53,230 nucleotides of DNA from Planctomycetota bacterium (GTDB lineage Bacteria; Planctomycetota; MHYJ01; JACPRB01): assembly GCA_035574235.1 (NCBI GenBank), contig DATLZA010000079.1, positions 1 through 53,230 of the forward strand. Direction: 5' to 3'. Both the position numbers and the translations under genes were made by a program. Positions 41,926 through 50,534 of the stretch are shown one piece after another. Below the pieces are notes generated by a model that was not told the DNA's origin, searched no databases, and saw only the letters and a program-made list of their open reading frames with translations. How positions within the stretch are numbered: the first letter of the stretch is position 1; every line of letters begins with the position of its first letter.

Positions 41926-43910
41926 CAGGGCTCCTGGAACGCTTCCATCGCGCGGTACAGCGCTTCGCGCGCCCGCTCCGCTTCCTCTTCGGCCCGGCGG
42001 AGCCGCGCGCGCGCTTCCTCAAGCTCGGCGCTCCGGCGCGCGCGTTCCTGGGGAACCGGCGGCACGTCCGAGGAAAGACGTTCCACCTCGCGCCGCGCCT
42101 CCTCCGCCCGGCGTCGCGCCCACTCCACTTCCTCGACCGCCTTGGCCAGCCGCTCCGCGCGCGCCCGCTCCTGGGCCAGCGCCATCCCCAGCCGCGCGCG
42201 CTCCTGGCCCGGGGCGCGCTCGAGAATCGCCCGGTACACCTCGGCCGCCTCGGCGTAGCGCCCCTCGGACAGCAGCCGCGCCGCCCGCGCCAGCTCCCGC
42301 TCCGCCGCCGACGGCTGCGTCGCAAGAAAGATCCCCCCCACGAGCGCCGCCAGAGCCGCGCCGCCCGCCGCGGCCAGCGCCCACACCGGCACCTTGCGGC
42401 GGCCGAAGGCGACGACCTTCACCTCCTCCCCCTTGAGCCAGCGGGAAAGGTCGTCCGCCAGCGCTTTCGCCGTCGGATACCGCTCCGCGGGCTTCTTGGC
42501 CAGCGCCTTGAGACAGATGGATTCCAGCGTCCGGTCCGGAAGCGCAACGCCCCGGGCCCGCGCCAGATTCGAAGGCGGCGCGACCTCCTCCGACACCACC
42601 TTGGTCAGGATCTCGATCGGGGAATCACCGCGAAACGGAGGCCGCCCGGCGAGAAACTCGTAAAGAATCGCCCCCAGCGAATAGACGTCCGCCCGGCGAT
42701 CGACCTGCTTTTCGCCCAGCGCCTGCTCGGGGCTCATGTACTGAGGGGTCCCCACCACCCGGTCGGAAAGCGTGATCGCCGGCCCGGGCGTCGCCCCGCC
42801 GGGGCGCCGGGTCTCCTTGGCCAGGCCGAAATCGGTCACGTACGGAGTCTGATTCGCGTCCACCAGAATGTTGGCCGGCTTGAGGTCCCGGTGGAGGACC
42901 CCCTCCTGGTGCGCGTGGTGCAGGGCCAGCGCGACGTCTCTCAGGATTTTCACGAGCTGGCGCAGGGGCAGACCGCCCTTTCCCAGGAGATCCGACAGCG
43001 GCCGGCCGTTGACGAACTGCATGGCGATGTAAGGGCGGCCTTCCAGAACTCCGGCTTCGTACACGGTCACGATGTTCGGATGGCGGAGCTTGGCGGCGAG
43101 CTGGGCCTCGCGCACGAAACGCTCCTCCTCCGGCGAAGGCGGCTGCCCCTGGGGAGCCCGCTCGGCGAGCATCAGCTTCAAGGCCACCCGGCGGTTCAGC
43201 TGAAGATCGAGCGCCTCATAGACCACCCCCATGCCGCCCTTGCCGGCGTGGCGGACGAGCAGATACTTGCCCAGCCGTTCCGCCAGGCCGGGAACCAGTT
43301 CCTGCGTGTCGGTGTTGCCCGGGCCGGATTCATCCGGCCAAGGCTCGTCGCCCGCTTCCGGAGAGAGCTTCTCCAGGGAACCGGAGCACGAGGGACATGA
43401 GGAAAGACCCGCGAGATTCGTCCGCTTCCCGCAGGCCACGCAGGCCAGCACCGTCCTGGCGAGGACCCGCGTCGCGTGCCGAAGCGCTTCTTCGCCGACG
43501 TACTTCTTCCCGCGCAGGAGGTCCGCCAGCCGGGGAACCGGCCCCGCGCCGTTCCCCTCGAGCGCCTCGTCCCGAAGCCGGCGGCACTCCTCGATCTGCG
43601 ACGGCAACACCTTGCAGCGTTCCACGAGAAGCTTCCCGAGCGCCTCGTCCTCCTGCAGGAGGATCTCCTCCTCCACGGCGCGGACCTCCAGCTCCTCCGT
43701 CAGGCGGGCCAGCGTATCGGCCCCCAGGGCGCCCTTCTCGACGAGAATCGCGCCCAGCGCGCGCGGACGTTTGCGTCCGCGCGTCACGCTCTGCGCCTGC
43801 TCGCTCAAGGCGTCGCGCACGAGATCCCGGCCGACGAGCGACCGGTCCAGCAGCGCCTTGGCCAGGAGGATATCCACCCGGCTCTGGATCCGTTCGGAAG
43901 AGAAAGTCAT
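41925..43910 (-). CDS. Membrane Ser/Thr protein kinase with zinc ribbon
   Basis: A 661-aa Hanks-type kinase. Residues 1-150 are two helical repeats (ILVEKGALGADTLARLTEEL, LLVERCKVLPSQIEECRRL). C157VAC...C172PSC175 forms a zinc ribbon. The kinase domain spans about 213-490, with GKGGMGVVYEA, VALK245, HRDLKPANILV (340-350), DFG (360-362) and the activation segment GTPQYMSPEQ. A membrane helix (508-530) is followed by an extracytoplasmic coiled coil with EERARRRAEEA-type repeats. No Shine-Dalgarno is obvious. It is coupled to the PEP-hydrolase-like gene, which could be its partner or substrate. Confidence 0.9.
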   Translation of the reverse strand: MTFSSERIQSRVDILLAKALLDRSLVGRDLVRDALSEQAQSVTRGRKRPRALGAILVEKGALGADTLARLTEELEVRAVEEEILLQEDEALGKLLVERCKVLPSQIEECRRLRDEALEGNGAGPVPRLADLLRGKKYVGEEALRHATRVLARTVLACVACGKRTNLAGLSSCPSCSGSLEKLSPEAGDEPWPDESGPGNTDTQELVPGLAERLGKYLLVRHAGKGGMGVVYEALDLQLNRRVALKLMLAERAPQGQPPSPEEERFVREAQLAAKLRHPNIVTVYEAGVLEGRPYIAMQFVNGRPLSDLLGKGGLPLRQLVKILRDVALALHHAHQEGVLHRDLKPANILVDANQTPYVTDFGLAKETRRPGGATPGPAITLSDRVVGTPQYMSPEQALGEKQVDRRADVYSLGAILYEFLAGRPPFRGDSPIEILTKVVSEEVAPPSNLARARGVALPDRTLESICLKALAKKPAERYPTAKALADDLSRWLKGEEVKVVAFGRRKVPVWALAAAGGAALAALVGGIFLATQPSAAERELARAARLLSEGRYAEAAEVYRAILERAPGQERARLGMALAQERARAERLAKAVEEVEWARRRAEEARREVERLSSDVPPVPQERARRSAELEEARARLRRAEEEAERAREALYRAMEAFQEP

Positions 43911-43958
43911 GGCCGGAGAGACCCCCGCGAGGGAGCCTTCCTGGTTCGTCTTTCTTAA

Positions 43959-43964
43959 ACTATA
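43959..43964 (-). promoter_or_regulatory. Candidate -10 box upstream of the kinase gene
   Basis: Minus-strand TATAGT at 43959-43964 matches five of six -10 bases, 49 bp before ATG 43910; the -35 region is poor. The same 171-bp gap has GGGTATATTAGG (about 44018-44029), which could serve the plus-strand gene at 44082. Confidence 0.25.
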
Positions 43965-44081
43965 TCCCGCCGCTCGAAATTCGGGCCGTTTCTTGTTCGC
44001 GCGCCCCCGCGGCCGTAGGGTATATTAGGCGGAACCGGGAGCGGGATCGGACACGATTCGGAACCCTTTCGCGAGAACCCC

Positions 44082-46004
44082 ATGTCCTTCCCCCGCATCG
44101 CGTGCGCCCTGGCGGCGGCGATCCTCGCCGCCCCGGTCTGGGCCGACACCGGCGACCCTCAGGTCAAAACCGATCACCCCTGGTACCCGGGAGAGCTTTC
44201 CTGCTCCCGCTTCGAACGCCTCTTCGCCACCCAGGCGGAGCTCTACCGGAAGGTGACCGGTCGCGGAGTCTCCACCGACGAGGACAAGGCCCTCGCATCC
44301 TGGCTCTGGCGCAACACACATTACTGGCACGGCGAAGAGGGCGCTGAAAACCTCTGGGATAAGGGCTTCACGGAGGGGGACCTCCGGACGCGCGACTACT
44401 GGACGGGCCTTTTCGCCCACGGATTCGGCCTGTGCGGCACCACCCACTCCCAGTGGAGCGCGGAGATGCAGGATCTCCTCGGCCACGTCCGCGGCCGCGC
44501 CGTCGGCGTCGAAGGACACAACTCCTTCGAGGTCTTCCTCACCGGCGGTCCCTATAAGACAGGGAAATGGGTCCTCCTCGATCACGACATCTCCACGGTG
44601 ATCTTCGACGAAAAGGGAGAGGCGCTTCTTTCGATCGCCGAAGTCATGCGCGACGTGAATCGCTTCGGCGATCGCGGCTTCCGTCCCGAACGCCAGCGCG
44701 GGTGGCTCGTCGCCGGCCTGCATCCACAGGACGCCAAGGGCGTCTACACGCGCTTCACGACGGCCGAATATCTTTCCGGGTACGCGGGGCCGCCGCCCCT
44801 GGTGCGCCTCCGCCGCGGCGAAACCTTCCGGCGGTATCTCCAGCCGGGCCTGGAGGACGGAAAGACCTTCGTCTTCTGGGGCCGCAACTACAACGCCGGC
44901 GGGATTCCCGGACCCGAGCGGCCGCTCACCTGGGTCAACCAGCCGGAGCTCATGTACGGCTCGAAGAGCGGCTCTCCCTACCGCGTGGGCCAGGCCCGTT
45001 TCGCCAACGCCGTTTATACCTACCGGCCCGATTTCGCCGGGGGCGACTACAAGGAGGGCGTCGTCGACGAGGGCGAGGGACACGTCATCTTCGAGTTCGT
45101 GTCCCCCTACATCATCGGAGCCACGCCCCCCGGACCCGGCGCGTGGGACATCTACTCCCCCGGAGGACGAAACGGCCTCGTCCTGCGCGGACGCGCCTCG
45201 TGCCCCGTGGACGTGTCCGTGGACCTGGGCCGGACCTGGAAATCCGCGGGAACCTTGCGGGACAGCATGGACCTGACCGACTTCGTCAAGGGCTATCGGC
45301 AGTATCTTCTTCGGCTGGGCGCCTCCGCCCGGACCCTGGCCGGATCGGACCTTACGATCACGACCGTCTGTCAGGCGAACTCCTCGGTCATGCCCCGGCT
45401 CAAGGATGGAGGCACCCGCGTGACGTTCGAATCGTCCGGCCGCGGCCTCGCGTCCGTCGGTCCCACGGTGGCCCAGGCGCGCGCCCGGCTCGTCGAGGGG
45501 TCCTTCCCCTCCCCGCGCGTGACGCTGGAGGTTTCCGCGCCGCGCGGCGAGCCGATCCTCCGGATCCATGCCGCGGCCCACGTGGCCTCGGGGAATCCGC
45601 CGGACCCGCGCGTGGCCTACGCGATCGAATACTCGACCGACGGGGGACGGGACTGGAAGCCCGTCGTTCGCGACTGGAAGATCGAGCGCCGCGGAGAGGA
45701 ACCGAAGGATTTCTGGTCCCAGAGCCTCTGCTGGGGCTCCGCGGATCTTCCCGCCGGAGGAGCCCGCTCGGTCCTCGTGCGTTTCCACAACACGGGCGGC
45801 CGCGCTTACCTGCGGGCCGAGGCGCATGCGGTCTACGCGGCCGGAAGAGACGCGACCCGCGTGACGTTCGACTGGACGGACCACGAGGGTCCCCGCCGCG
45901 CGTCGCACGTTTTCGCCCCGGGCGGGCCGCACGTCTGGGACCTCCCCACCGGACAAAACGTGGTCACGCGCTGGGTCGAGTTCGAACCGGTTCCGTCCCG
46001 ATGA
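44082..46004 (+). CDS. Secreted protein with transglutaminase-like Cys-His-Asp core
   Basis: A 640-aa secreted protein (signal peptide MSFPRIACALAAAILAAPVWA). Residues 110-170 hold FGLC118GTTHSQW, VEGH146NSFEV and VLLDHD (about 167-169), which fit the Cys-His-Asp order of transglutaminase-like cysteine proteases. The rest, about 300-640, is beta-rich, with sandwich-like stretches (SVDLGRTWKSAGTL, AIEYSTDGGRDWKPV) resembling planctomycete sialidase or fibronectin-like modules. I do not recognise a named family. It is eight bases before the acetyl esterase gene, so probably co-transcribed with it. Confidence 0.6.
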   Translation: MSFPRIACALAAAILAAPVWADTGDPQVKTDHPWYPGELSCSRFERLFATQAELYRKVTGRGVSTDEDKALASWLWRNTHYWHGEEGAENLWDKGFTEGDLRTRDYWTGLFAHGFGLCGTTHSQWSAEMQDLLGHVRGRAVGVEGHNSFEVFLTGGPYKTGKWVLLDHDISTVIFDEKGEALLSIAEVMRDVNRFGDRGFRPERQRGWLVAGLHPQDAKGVYTRFTTAEYLSGYAGPPPLVRLRRGETFRRYLQPGLEDGKTFVFWGRNYNAGGIPGPERPLTWVNQPELMYGSKSGSPYRVGQARFANAVYTYRPDFAGGDYKEGVVDEGEGHVIFEFVSPYIIGATPPGPGAWDIYSPGGRNGLVLRGRASCPVDVSVDLGRTWKSAGTLRDSMDLTDFVKGYRQYLLRLGASARTLAGSDLTITTVCQANSSVMPRLKDGGTRVTFESSGRGLASVGPTVAQARARLVEGSFPSPRVTLEVSAPRGEPILRIHAAAHVASGNPPDPRVAYAIEYSTDGGRDWKPVVRDWKIERRGEEPKDFWSQSLCWGSADLPAGGARSVLVRFHNTGGRAYLRAEAHAVYAAGRDATRVTFDWTDHEGPRRASHVFAPGGPHVWDLPTGQNVVTRWVEFEPVPSR

Positions 46005-46012
46005 GGTGATCC

Positions 46013-47878
46013 ATGACCTGGCGTCTGATCCTTCTTCTTCTGGTCCCGGCGGCGCAGGATCCGGACCGCGAGATCCGGCGGGAACTCGCCGCGCGCGCCG
46101 CCGCGCTCGAACGGGAGTTCCTGCCGGGCGTCAAGTCGGCGGAGGACTTCGAGCGCCTCCGCCCTGCCTTGCGGGATGCCTACTTCGACATGCTCGGGCT
46201 GCGTCCCCTCCCGGAGCGCACACCCCTGGAACCCCGCATCACCGGACGCGTGGACGCGGAAGGCTACACGATCGAAAAGCTCCACTTCCAGAGCCGGCCC
46301 GGCCTTTACGTGACCGGCAATCTCTATCTGCCCCGTCCGGCTTCGGGACGCCACCCGGCCATCCTCTACCTCTGCGGCCACAGCAACCGGGGGCGCGACG
46401 GAAACAAGGCCGCCTACCAGGACCACGGAATCTGGTTCGCGCTCCACGGATACGTCTGCCTGACGCTCGACACGCTCCAGCTGGGCGAAGTGGCCGGAAT
46501 CCACCACGGAACCTACCGCGAAGGCCGCTGGTGGTGGCATTCCGCGGGCTACACCCCGGCCGGCGTTGAATGCTGGAACGGGATCCGGGGCCTCGATTAC
46601 CTCGTCTCGCGTCCGGAGGTGGATCCCACCCGGATCGGGGTCACCGGAATCTCCGGGGGCGGGGCGGCGACCTTCTGGATCTCCGCCGCCGACGAGCGCG
46701 TCCGCGCGGCCGCGCCCGTGAGCGGCATGGCCGACCTCGTCTACTACGTGGGCGAAGACGGCGTCAACGGCCACTGCGACTGCATGTTCCTCTACAACAC
46801 CGCCCGCTGGAACTGGACCACGATCGCGGCGCTCATTTCTCCGCGACCGCTGCTTTTCGCCAATTCGGATCAGGACCCCATCTTCCCGATGAGCGCCAAC
46901 GAGCGGGTCATCAACCGGCTCGAAACGCTCTATGCGCGCTTCGGCGCCGGGGACCGCGTGGAGGCGGTCGTCAGCATCGGCGGCCACGCCTACCGGCGGG
47001 ACCTCCGGCGGGCGATCTTCGAGTTCTTCAACCGGCACCTGAAGCAGGACGCCCGTCCCGTCGAGGATCCCGATGCGGGGTTCGGTCCCGACGGCAAGCA
47101 CCGCCACGCGGGCCGGGAGCTGCGCGTCTTCCCCGAGGATTCGGATCTGCCCAGGGACTCCCTCAACGCGCGCGCGGACGAAATCTTCCCCGTTCTTTCC
47201 CGTCCCGAGGCGCCGGCGCCCGGAGGGTTCGAGCCGTGGAGGGCGCGCCTGGTGAGCGAGATTCGGAAACGCGTCTTCGCGGGCCTTCCGGAAGATCCCG
47301 CCCCCGGTCGGATCCCCGGCGCCCCCGGAGTGGGCCCCTCCGTCGCGGACCTTCCGGGCGCCGCGAGCGCGCCGCCCTGGATGGTGGTTCTTAATCCCGA
47401 TGAACCGGCGGGCGAGCTCCCCTCCTGGGCCCGCCCCCTCGTCGGAGGCGCCGCCGCGCGGGTGGTGGCTCCGCGACGCGGCTGGACGCGGAAGAATCCG
47501 CCCAACACCGTCGAGCGAAGCTACGTGCTCCTGGGCACGACGGTGGACGCCGAACGGGTCTGGGACGTGCGCGCCGCCCTGCGCGCCGACGGCCGTTCCT
47601 GGCGCCTGGCCGGGCGCGGGCCGGCGGGAATCCTGGCCGCGTACGCCGCGCTTCTCGAGCCGGAGCGCGCGGCGGCCGTCACGCTCGTCGAACCTCCCGC
47701 CTCGCATCGCGAGGGACCGCACTTCCTCGGGGTCCTGCGGGCACTCGACATCCCGGACGCCCTGGGCGCCCTGGCGCCCCGTCCTCTGACTCTGGCGGGC
47801 GCGCGGGATCCCGCCTTCGACCGCACGCTCGAAATCTATCGTGCCGCCGGAGCGGAGGACCGGATCGAGCGGAGATGA
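46013..47878 (+). CDS. Secreted alpha/beta hydrolase (acetyl-xylan-esterase-like)
   Basis: A 621-aa protein with a short signal sequence (MTWRLILLLLVPAAQ). Residues about 60-340 are an alpha/beta hydrolase of the acetyl xylan esterase/dienelactone hydrolase type. The nucleophile serine is in VTGISGGGAATFW, the acid in NSDQDPIFP and the histidine in SIGGHAYRRD. The remaining ~270 residues are a second hydrolase-like domain with a degenerate layout (LAGRGPAGILAAYAALL), probably structural. Related planctomycete proteins act on polysaccharide esters. ATG 46013 follows the previous gene by eight bases; its stop overlaps the next gene (ATGA). Confidence 0.8.
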   Translation: MTWRLILLLLVPAAQDPDREIRRELAARAAALEREFLPGVKSAEDFERLRPALRDAYFDMLGLRPLPERTPLEPRITGRVDAEGYTIEKLHFQSRPGLYVTGNLYLPRPASGRHPAILYLCGHSNRGRDGNKAAYQDHGIWFALHGYVCLTLDTLQLGEVAGIHHGTYREGRWWWHSAGYTPAGVECWNGIRGLDYLVSRPEVDPTRIGVTGISGGGAATFWISAADERVRAAAPVSGMADLVYYVGEDGVNGHCDCMFLYNTARWNWTTIAALISPRPLLFANSDQDPIFPMSANERVINRLETLYARFGAGDRVEAVVSIGGHAYRRDLRRAIFEFFNRHLKQDARPVEDPDAGFGPDGKHRHAGRELRVFPEDSDLPRDSLNARADEIFPVLSRPEAPAPGGFEPWRARLVSEIRKRVFAGLPEDPAPGRIPGAPGVGPSVADLPGAASAPPWMVVLNPDEPAGELPSWARPLVGGAAARVVAPRRGWTRKNPPNTVERSYVLLGTTVDAERVWDVRAALRADGRSWRLAGRGPAGILAAYAALLEPERAAAVTLVEPPASHREGPHFLGVLRALDIPDALGALAPRPLTLAGARDPAFDRTLEIYRAAGAEDRIERR

Positions 47879-48468
47879 ATCGAACCCTTGCGGTCGTGGC
47901 GGTCCTCTGGGCGGGTTGCGCCGCGCCGCCCGCTCCGGGCGGACGCGCGACGGTCTCGGGCCGGGTCGTCGGCCCCCACGGCCCGATCCCCAACGCCTTC
48001 GTCTACGTCAAGAAAGGGCTGGAGGGACTCCGCTTCGCCCCTCCCTCGGAGCCCGTGATTGTCGACCAGCGCGGCCTGGAATTCGTCCCCCGGGTCCTCG
48101 GAGTCCGCGTCGGCCAGCCCCTGCGGATCACGTCCTCGGATGATACGATTCACAACGTCCACAGCGACACGCTGGAGAACGAGGGGTTCAACGTGAATCT
48201 CCTCCGGGACGAAAGCGTCGTCCGCGTGTTCCGCCGGCCGGAGATCATGATCGTCCTCAAGTGCGACTATCACGCCCACATGCGCGCCTATGTCGGCGTG
48301 GTCGAGCATCCCTACTTCGCGGTCACGGGCTCCGACGGGCGTTTTCTTTTCTCCGACCTTCCCGCGGGAAGCTACACGCTGGCGGCGTGGGTCGAGGAGT
48401 CCGGAGTTCGCGAGCTCGAGCTTCAGGCGGATCCCGGCACGCTCCGGGAAATCACCCTCCACTTCTGA
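47875..48468 (+). CDS. Cupredoxin-like lipoprotein
   Basis: A 197-aa protein with signal sequence MNRTLAVVAVLWAGC, in which C15 may be lipidated although the -3 residue is Trp. It has a cupredoxin/plastocyanin-like fold with a likely copper site from DTIHNVHSDT, LKCDYHAHM and the strand VRVGQPLRITSSDD. A carboxypeptidase-regulatory-like strand set (VTGSDGRFLFSDLPAGSYTLAAW) follows. It may carry electrons in the periplasm. ATG 47875 overlaps the upstream stop by four bases. Confidence 0.75.
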   Translation: MNRTLAVVAVLWAGCAAPPAPGGRATVSGRVVGPHGPIPNAFVYVKKGLEGLRFAPPSEPVIVDQRGLEFVPRVLGVRVGQPLRITSSDDTIHNVHSDTLENEGFNVNLLRDESVVRVFRRPEIMIVLKCDYHAHMRAYVGVVEHPYFAVTGSDGRFLFSDLPAGSYTLAAWVEESGVRELELQADPGTLREITLHF

Positions 48469-48519
48469 TCCCCTCCGCCGTATAAAGAATGCGGAATCTT
48501 TCCGGGAGGGGATCCGGCC

Positions 48520-50373
48520 ATGCGGAGCGGGCTTTTGGCGCTCGCCCTTTCGGCGCTCGCCGCGCCGGCGCGGGCGGACGAGGAATCGTGGGCGGACCGG
48601 TTCGAGGATCTGGCGCGCCGCTATTATGCGTCCGAAGCCGACCGACCGGAGACCGTGCGGCAGTTGTCCGAAACCCTCGACCGGGCGTTCGCCCGGGCGC
48701 GCGAATCGGCGAAGGCGGCGCACCTCCTGGAGGATCTTCTCGAAAGCCAAAAGCGGCTATTCGACGCCGACAAGTCGCTTCAGGCCCGCCTCCGGGAGGC
48801 GCACGCGGTTCTTTTCTCCTGGAAGCTCAAACAGGCTACGGGTCCCGGGCTTCTCGAAGACCTGCGCCGGTGGTGCGTTCAGAAAAAGCTCGAGGAGGAA
48901 CGCCGGAAGGTGCAGGCGATTCTGGACCGCCTCCGGCCGCCGGCCAAGCCGGCCCCGGATGCTCCGCGGCGGGCGCAGTTGCGCGAGCAGCGGCAGACCG
49001 CCCGGCGTACCGTGGACGAGTTCCTCGCCCAGCGCGTGCGCAGCGCCTCCGCCGAGATCCGCAAGATCGTCGACTGGATGCGCCAGGAGAAGTACGCGCC
49101 CCCTGAAGCCCGGACACGGCTCAAGGACCTCGCGCGCCGGCTCCTGGGCCCCGAGGGGCCGGGGACCGCGGACCTCGCGGCCGCCCTCGACGCCCTGGAG
49201 CACTCGGCCGAGACCCAAGGGGACGCCCGGCGGTTCGAGTCCCGCCTCGAGCAGCTCGTCAAGCCCCTGGCGGACCGCCTCCTGGCGGCGGTGGACAAAT
49301 GCCTGGCCGCACGGGAACCCGGCCTGGGCTTCGATCTGTTCCAGTATCTGATCCGGGTGGATCCGGAGAATGCGCGGGCGCGCAAGGCGCTCGGACAGGT
49401 GAAGGTGCAGGACCGGTGGCTGCGCCCGTACGACGCCGAACAGTTCCGCGCCGGCTGGGTCTGGGACGACCGCTGGGGGTGGATCCTCGCCCGGGAGCGC
49501 GCCCGCTACGAACGGGGTGAATATTTCGACCCCGAGTTCCGGCGCTGGGATGCGATCGCCTCCTGGAACCGGCTGCACGCCGAAGCCTCCACGCCCTGGA
49601 GGCTCAAGAGCGAGCACTTCGAGCTCGTCTCCACCGCGGATCTCGAGCTTTCCGTCAAGGTCCTCAAGCGCCTGGAGGATTTTTTCCTGCAGGCGTTCGG
49701 GGAGTACGACGTCTTCTTCGCCAAGCCGGGATCCACGCGCGGCGCGGACCTCATCTTCGGCGTCGCGCCCGTCTCCAAGCGACTTGTGGTCCACTTCTAT
49801 CGCGACGAGGCGCAGTTTAAGAGGTTCGCTTCTCCCCCCACGAACTGGGCGGCCGGCTTTTACTCCGGAAGCACCGGCGCTTCGTACTTCTACGCGGACG
49901 GCGGCGATTTCGACGCCACCGTGCTCCAGCACGAGCTGACGCACCAGATCCTGGGCGAGTTCTCGGAAGGAGGCGCCCCCGCCTGGCTGGCCGAAGGAGC
50001 GGCCGTCTACCTGGAGGACGCCTTCTTTCAGGACGGGGTCATGACTCTGGGGGCCTTCGAAAACCACCGCAGAGTCGTCGAATACACGAAACACGTCCGC
50101 GCCGGTCGGCCCGAGCACTCCTTTCGAAGAATGCTCGAGTTCGTGACCGGCCGGGACTGGGATCAGGGTAATATCGCGCAGAACTACCGGGGCGCCGGCG
50201 CGGCCGTCTATTTTCTCATGACCTTCGACGGAGGACGCTACCGCGGAGACTTCATCGACTTTCTCCGCGACACCTACCAGCGCGCCGGGCGGCCCCTCGA
50301 AGACTACTTTGGACTCTCTATCGAAAGCCTCGACTTTCTCATGGATCGGTTCTACCGGGAGTGCACTCCGTAG
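48520..50373 (+). CDS. Secreted DUF1570-like protein with HExxHQ zinc motif
   Basis: A 617-aa secreted protein (MRSGLLALALSALAAPARA). The first half is helical and Arg/Glu/Ala-rich (RESAKAAHLLEDLLESQKRL). The second half has the region TVLQHELTHQILGEF with an HExxH zinc motif, and then WLAEGAAVYLED, in the style of planctomycete DUF1570 and related gluzincin-like proteins. The glutamate in LAEGAA may be the third ligand. Activity is unproven. It begins 51 bases after the cupredoxin stop. Confidence 0.7.
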   Translation: MRSGLLALALSALAAPARADEESWADRFEDLARRYYASEADRPETVRQLSETLDRAFARARESAKAAHLLEDLLESQKRLFDADKSLQARLREAHAVLFSWKLKQATGPGLLEDLRRWCVQKKLEEERRKVQAILDRLRPPAKPAPDAPRRAQLREQRQTARRTVDEFLAQRVRSASAEIRKIVDWMRQEKYAPPEARTRLKDLARRLLGPEGPGTADLAAALDALEHSAETQGDARRFESRLEQLVKPLADRLLAAVDKCLAAREPGLGFDLFQYLIRVDPENARARKALGQVKVQDRWLRPYDAEQFRAGWVWDDRWGWILARERARYERGEYFDPEFRRWDAIASWNRLHAEASTPWRLKSEHFELVSTADLELSVKVLKRLEDFFLQAFGEYDVFFAKPGSTRGADLIFGVAPVSKRLVVHFYRDEAQFKRFASPPTNWAAGFYSGSTGASYFYADGGDFDATVLQHELTHQILGEFSEGGAPAWLAEGAAVYLEDAFFQDGVMTLGAFENHRRVVEYTKHVRAGRPEHSFRRMLEFVTGRDWDQGNIAQNYRGAGAAVYFLMTFDGGRYRGDFIDFLRDTYQRAGRPLEDYFGLSIESLDFLMDRFYRECTP

Positions 50374-50437
50374 TCCCGCCCGAACGGCGCCCACCCCTGG
50401 ACCGCCACCGGATTCGCATCCTGCCAATCAAACGGCG

Positions 50438-50456
50438 GTTACGGCCGATTCGTAAC
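50438..50456. repeat. Inverted repeat GTTACG-N7-CGTAAC
   Basis: Six-base arms 50438-50443 and 50451-50456 are perfect inverted copies separated by GCCGATT, inside the 161-bp gap before the DUF4832 gene. No T-tract follows, so a terminator is unlikely. It could be a dyad operator or a small leader hairpin. Confidence 0.4.
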
Positions 50457-50534
50457 ACCTTGATCCGTAAGCTCTCTCGGCAGCCCGGCCGTGAGAGCGG
50501 TGCATTGGAGCGGGCGCATGGAAGGGATCGGTGT

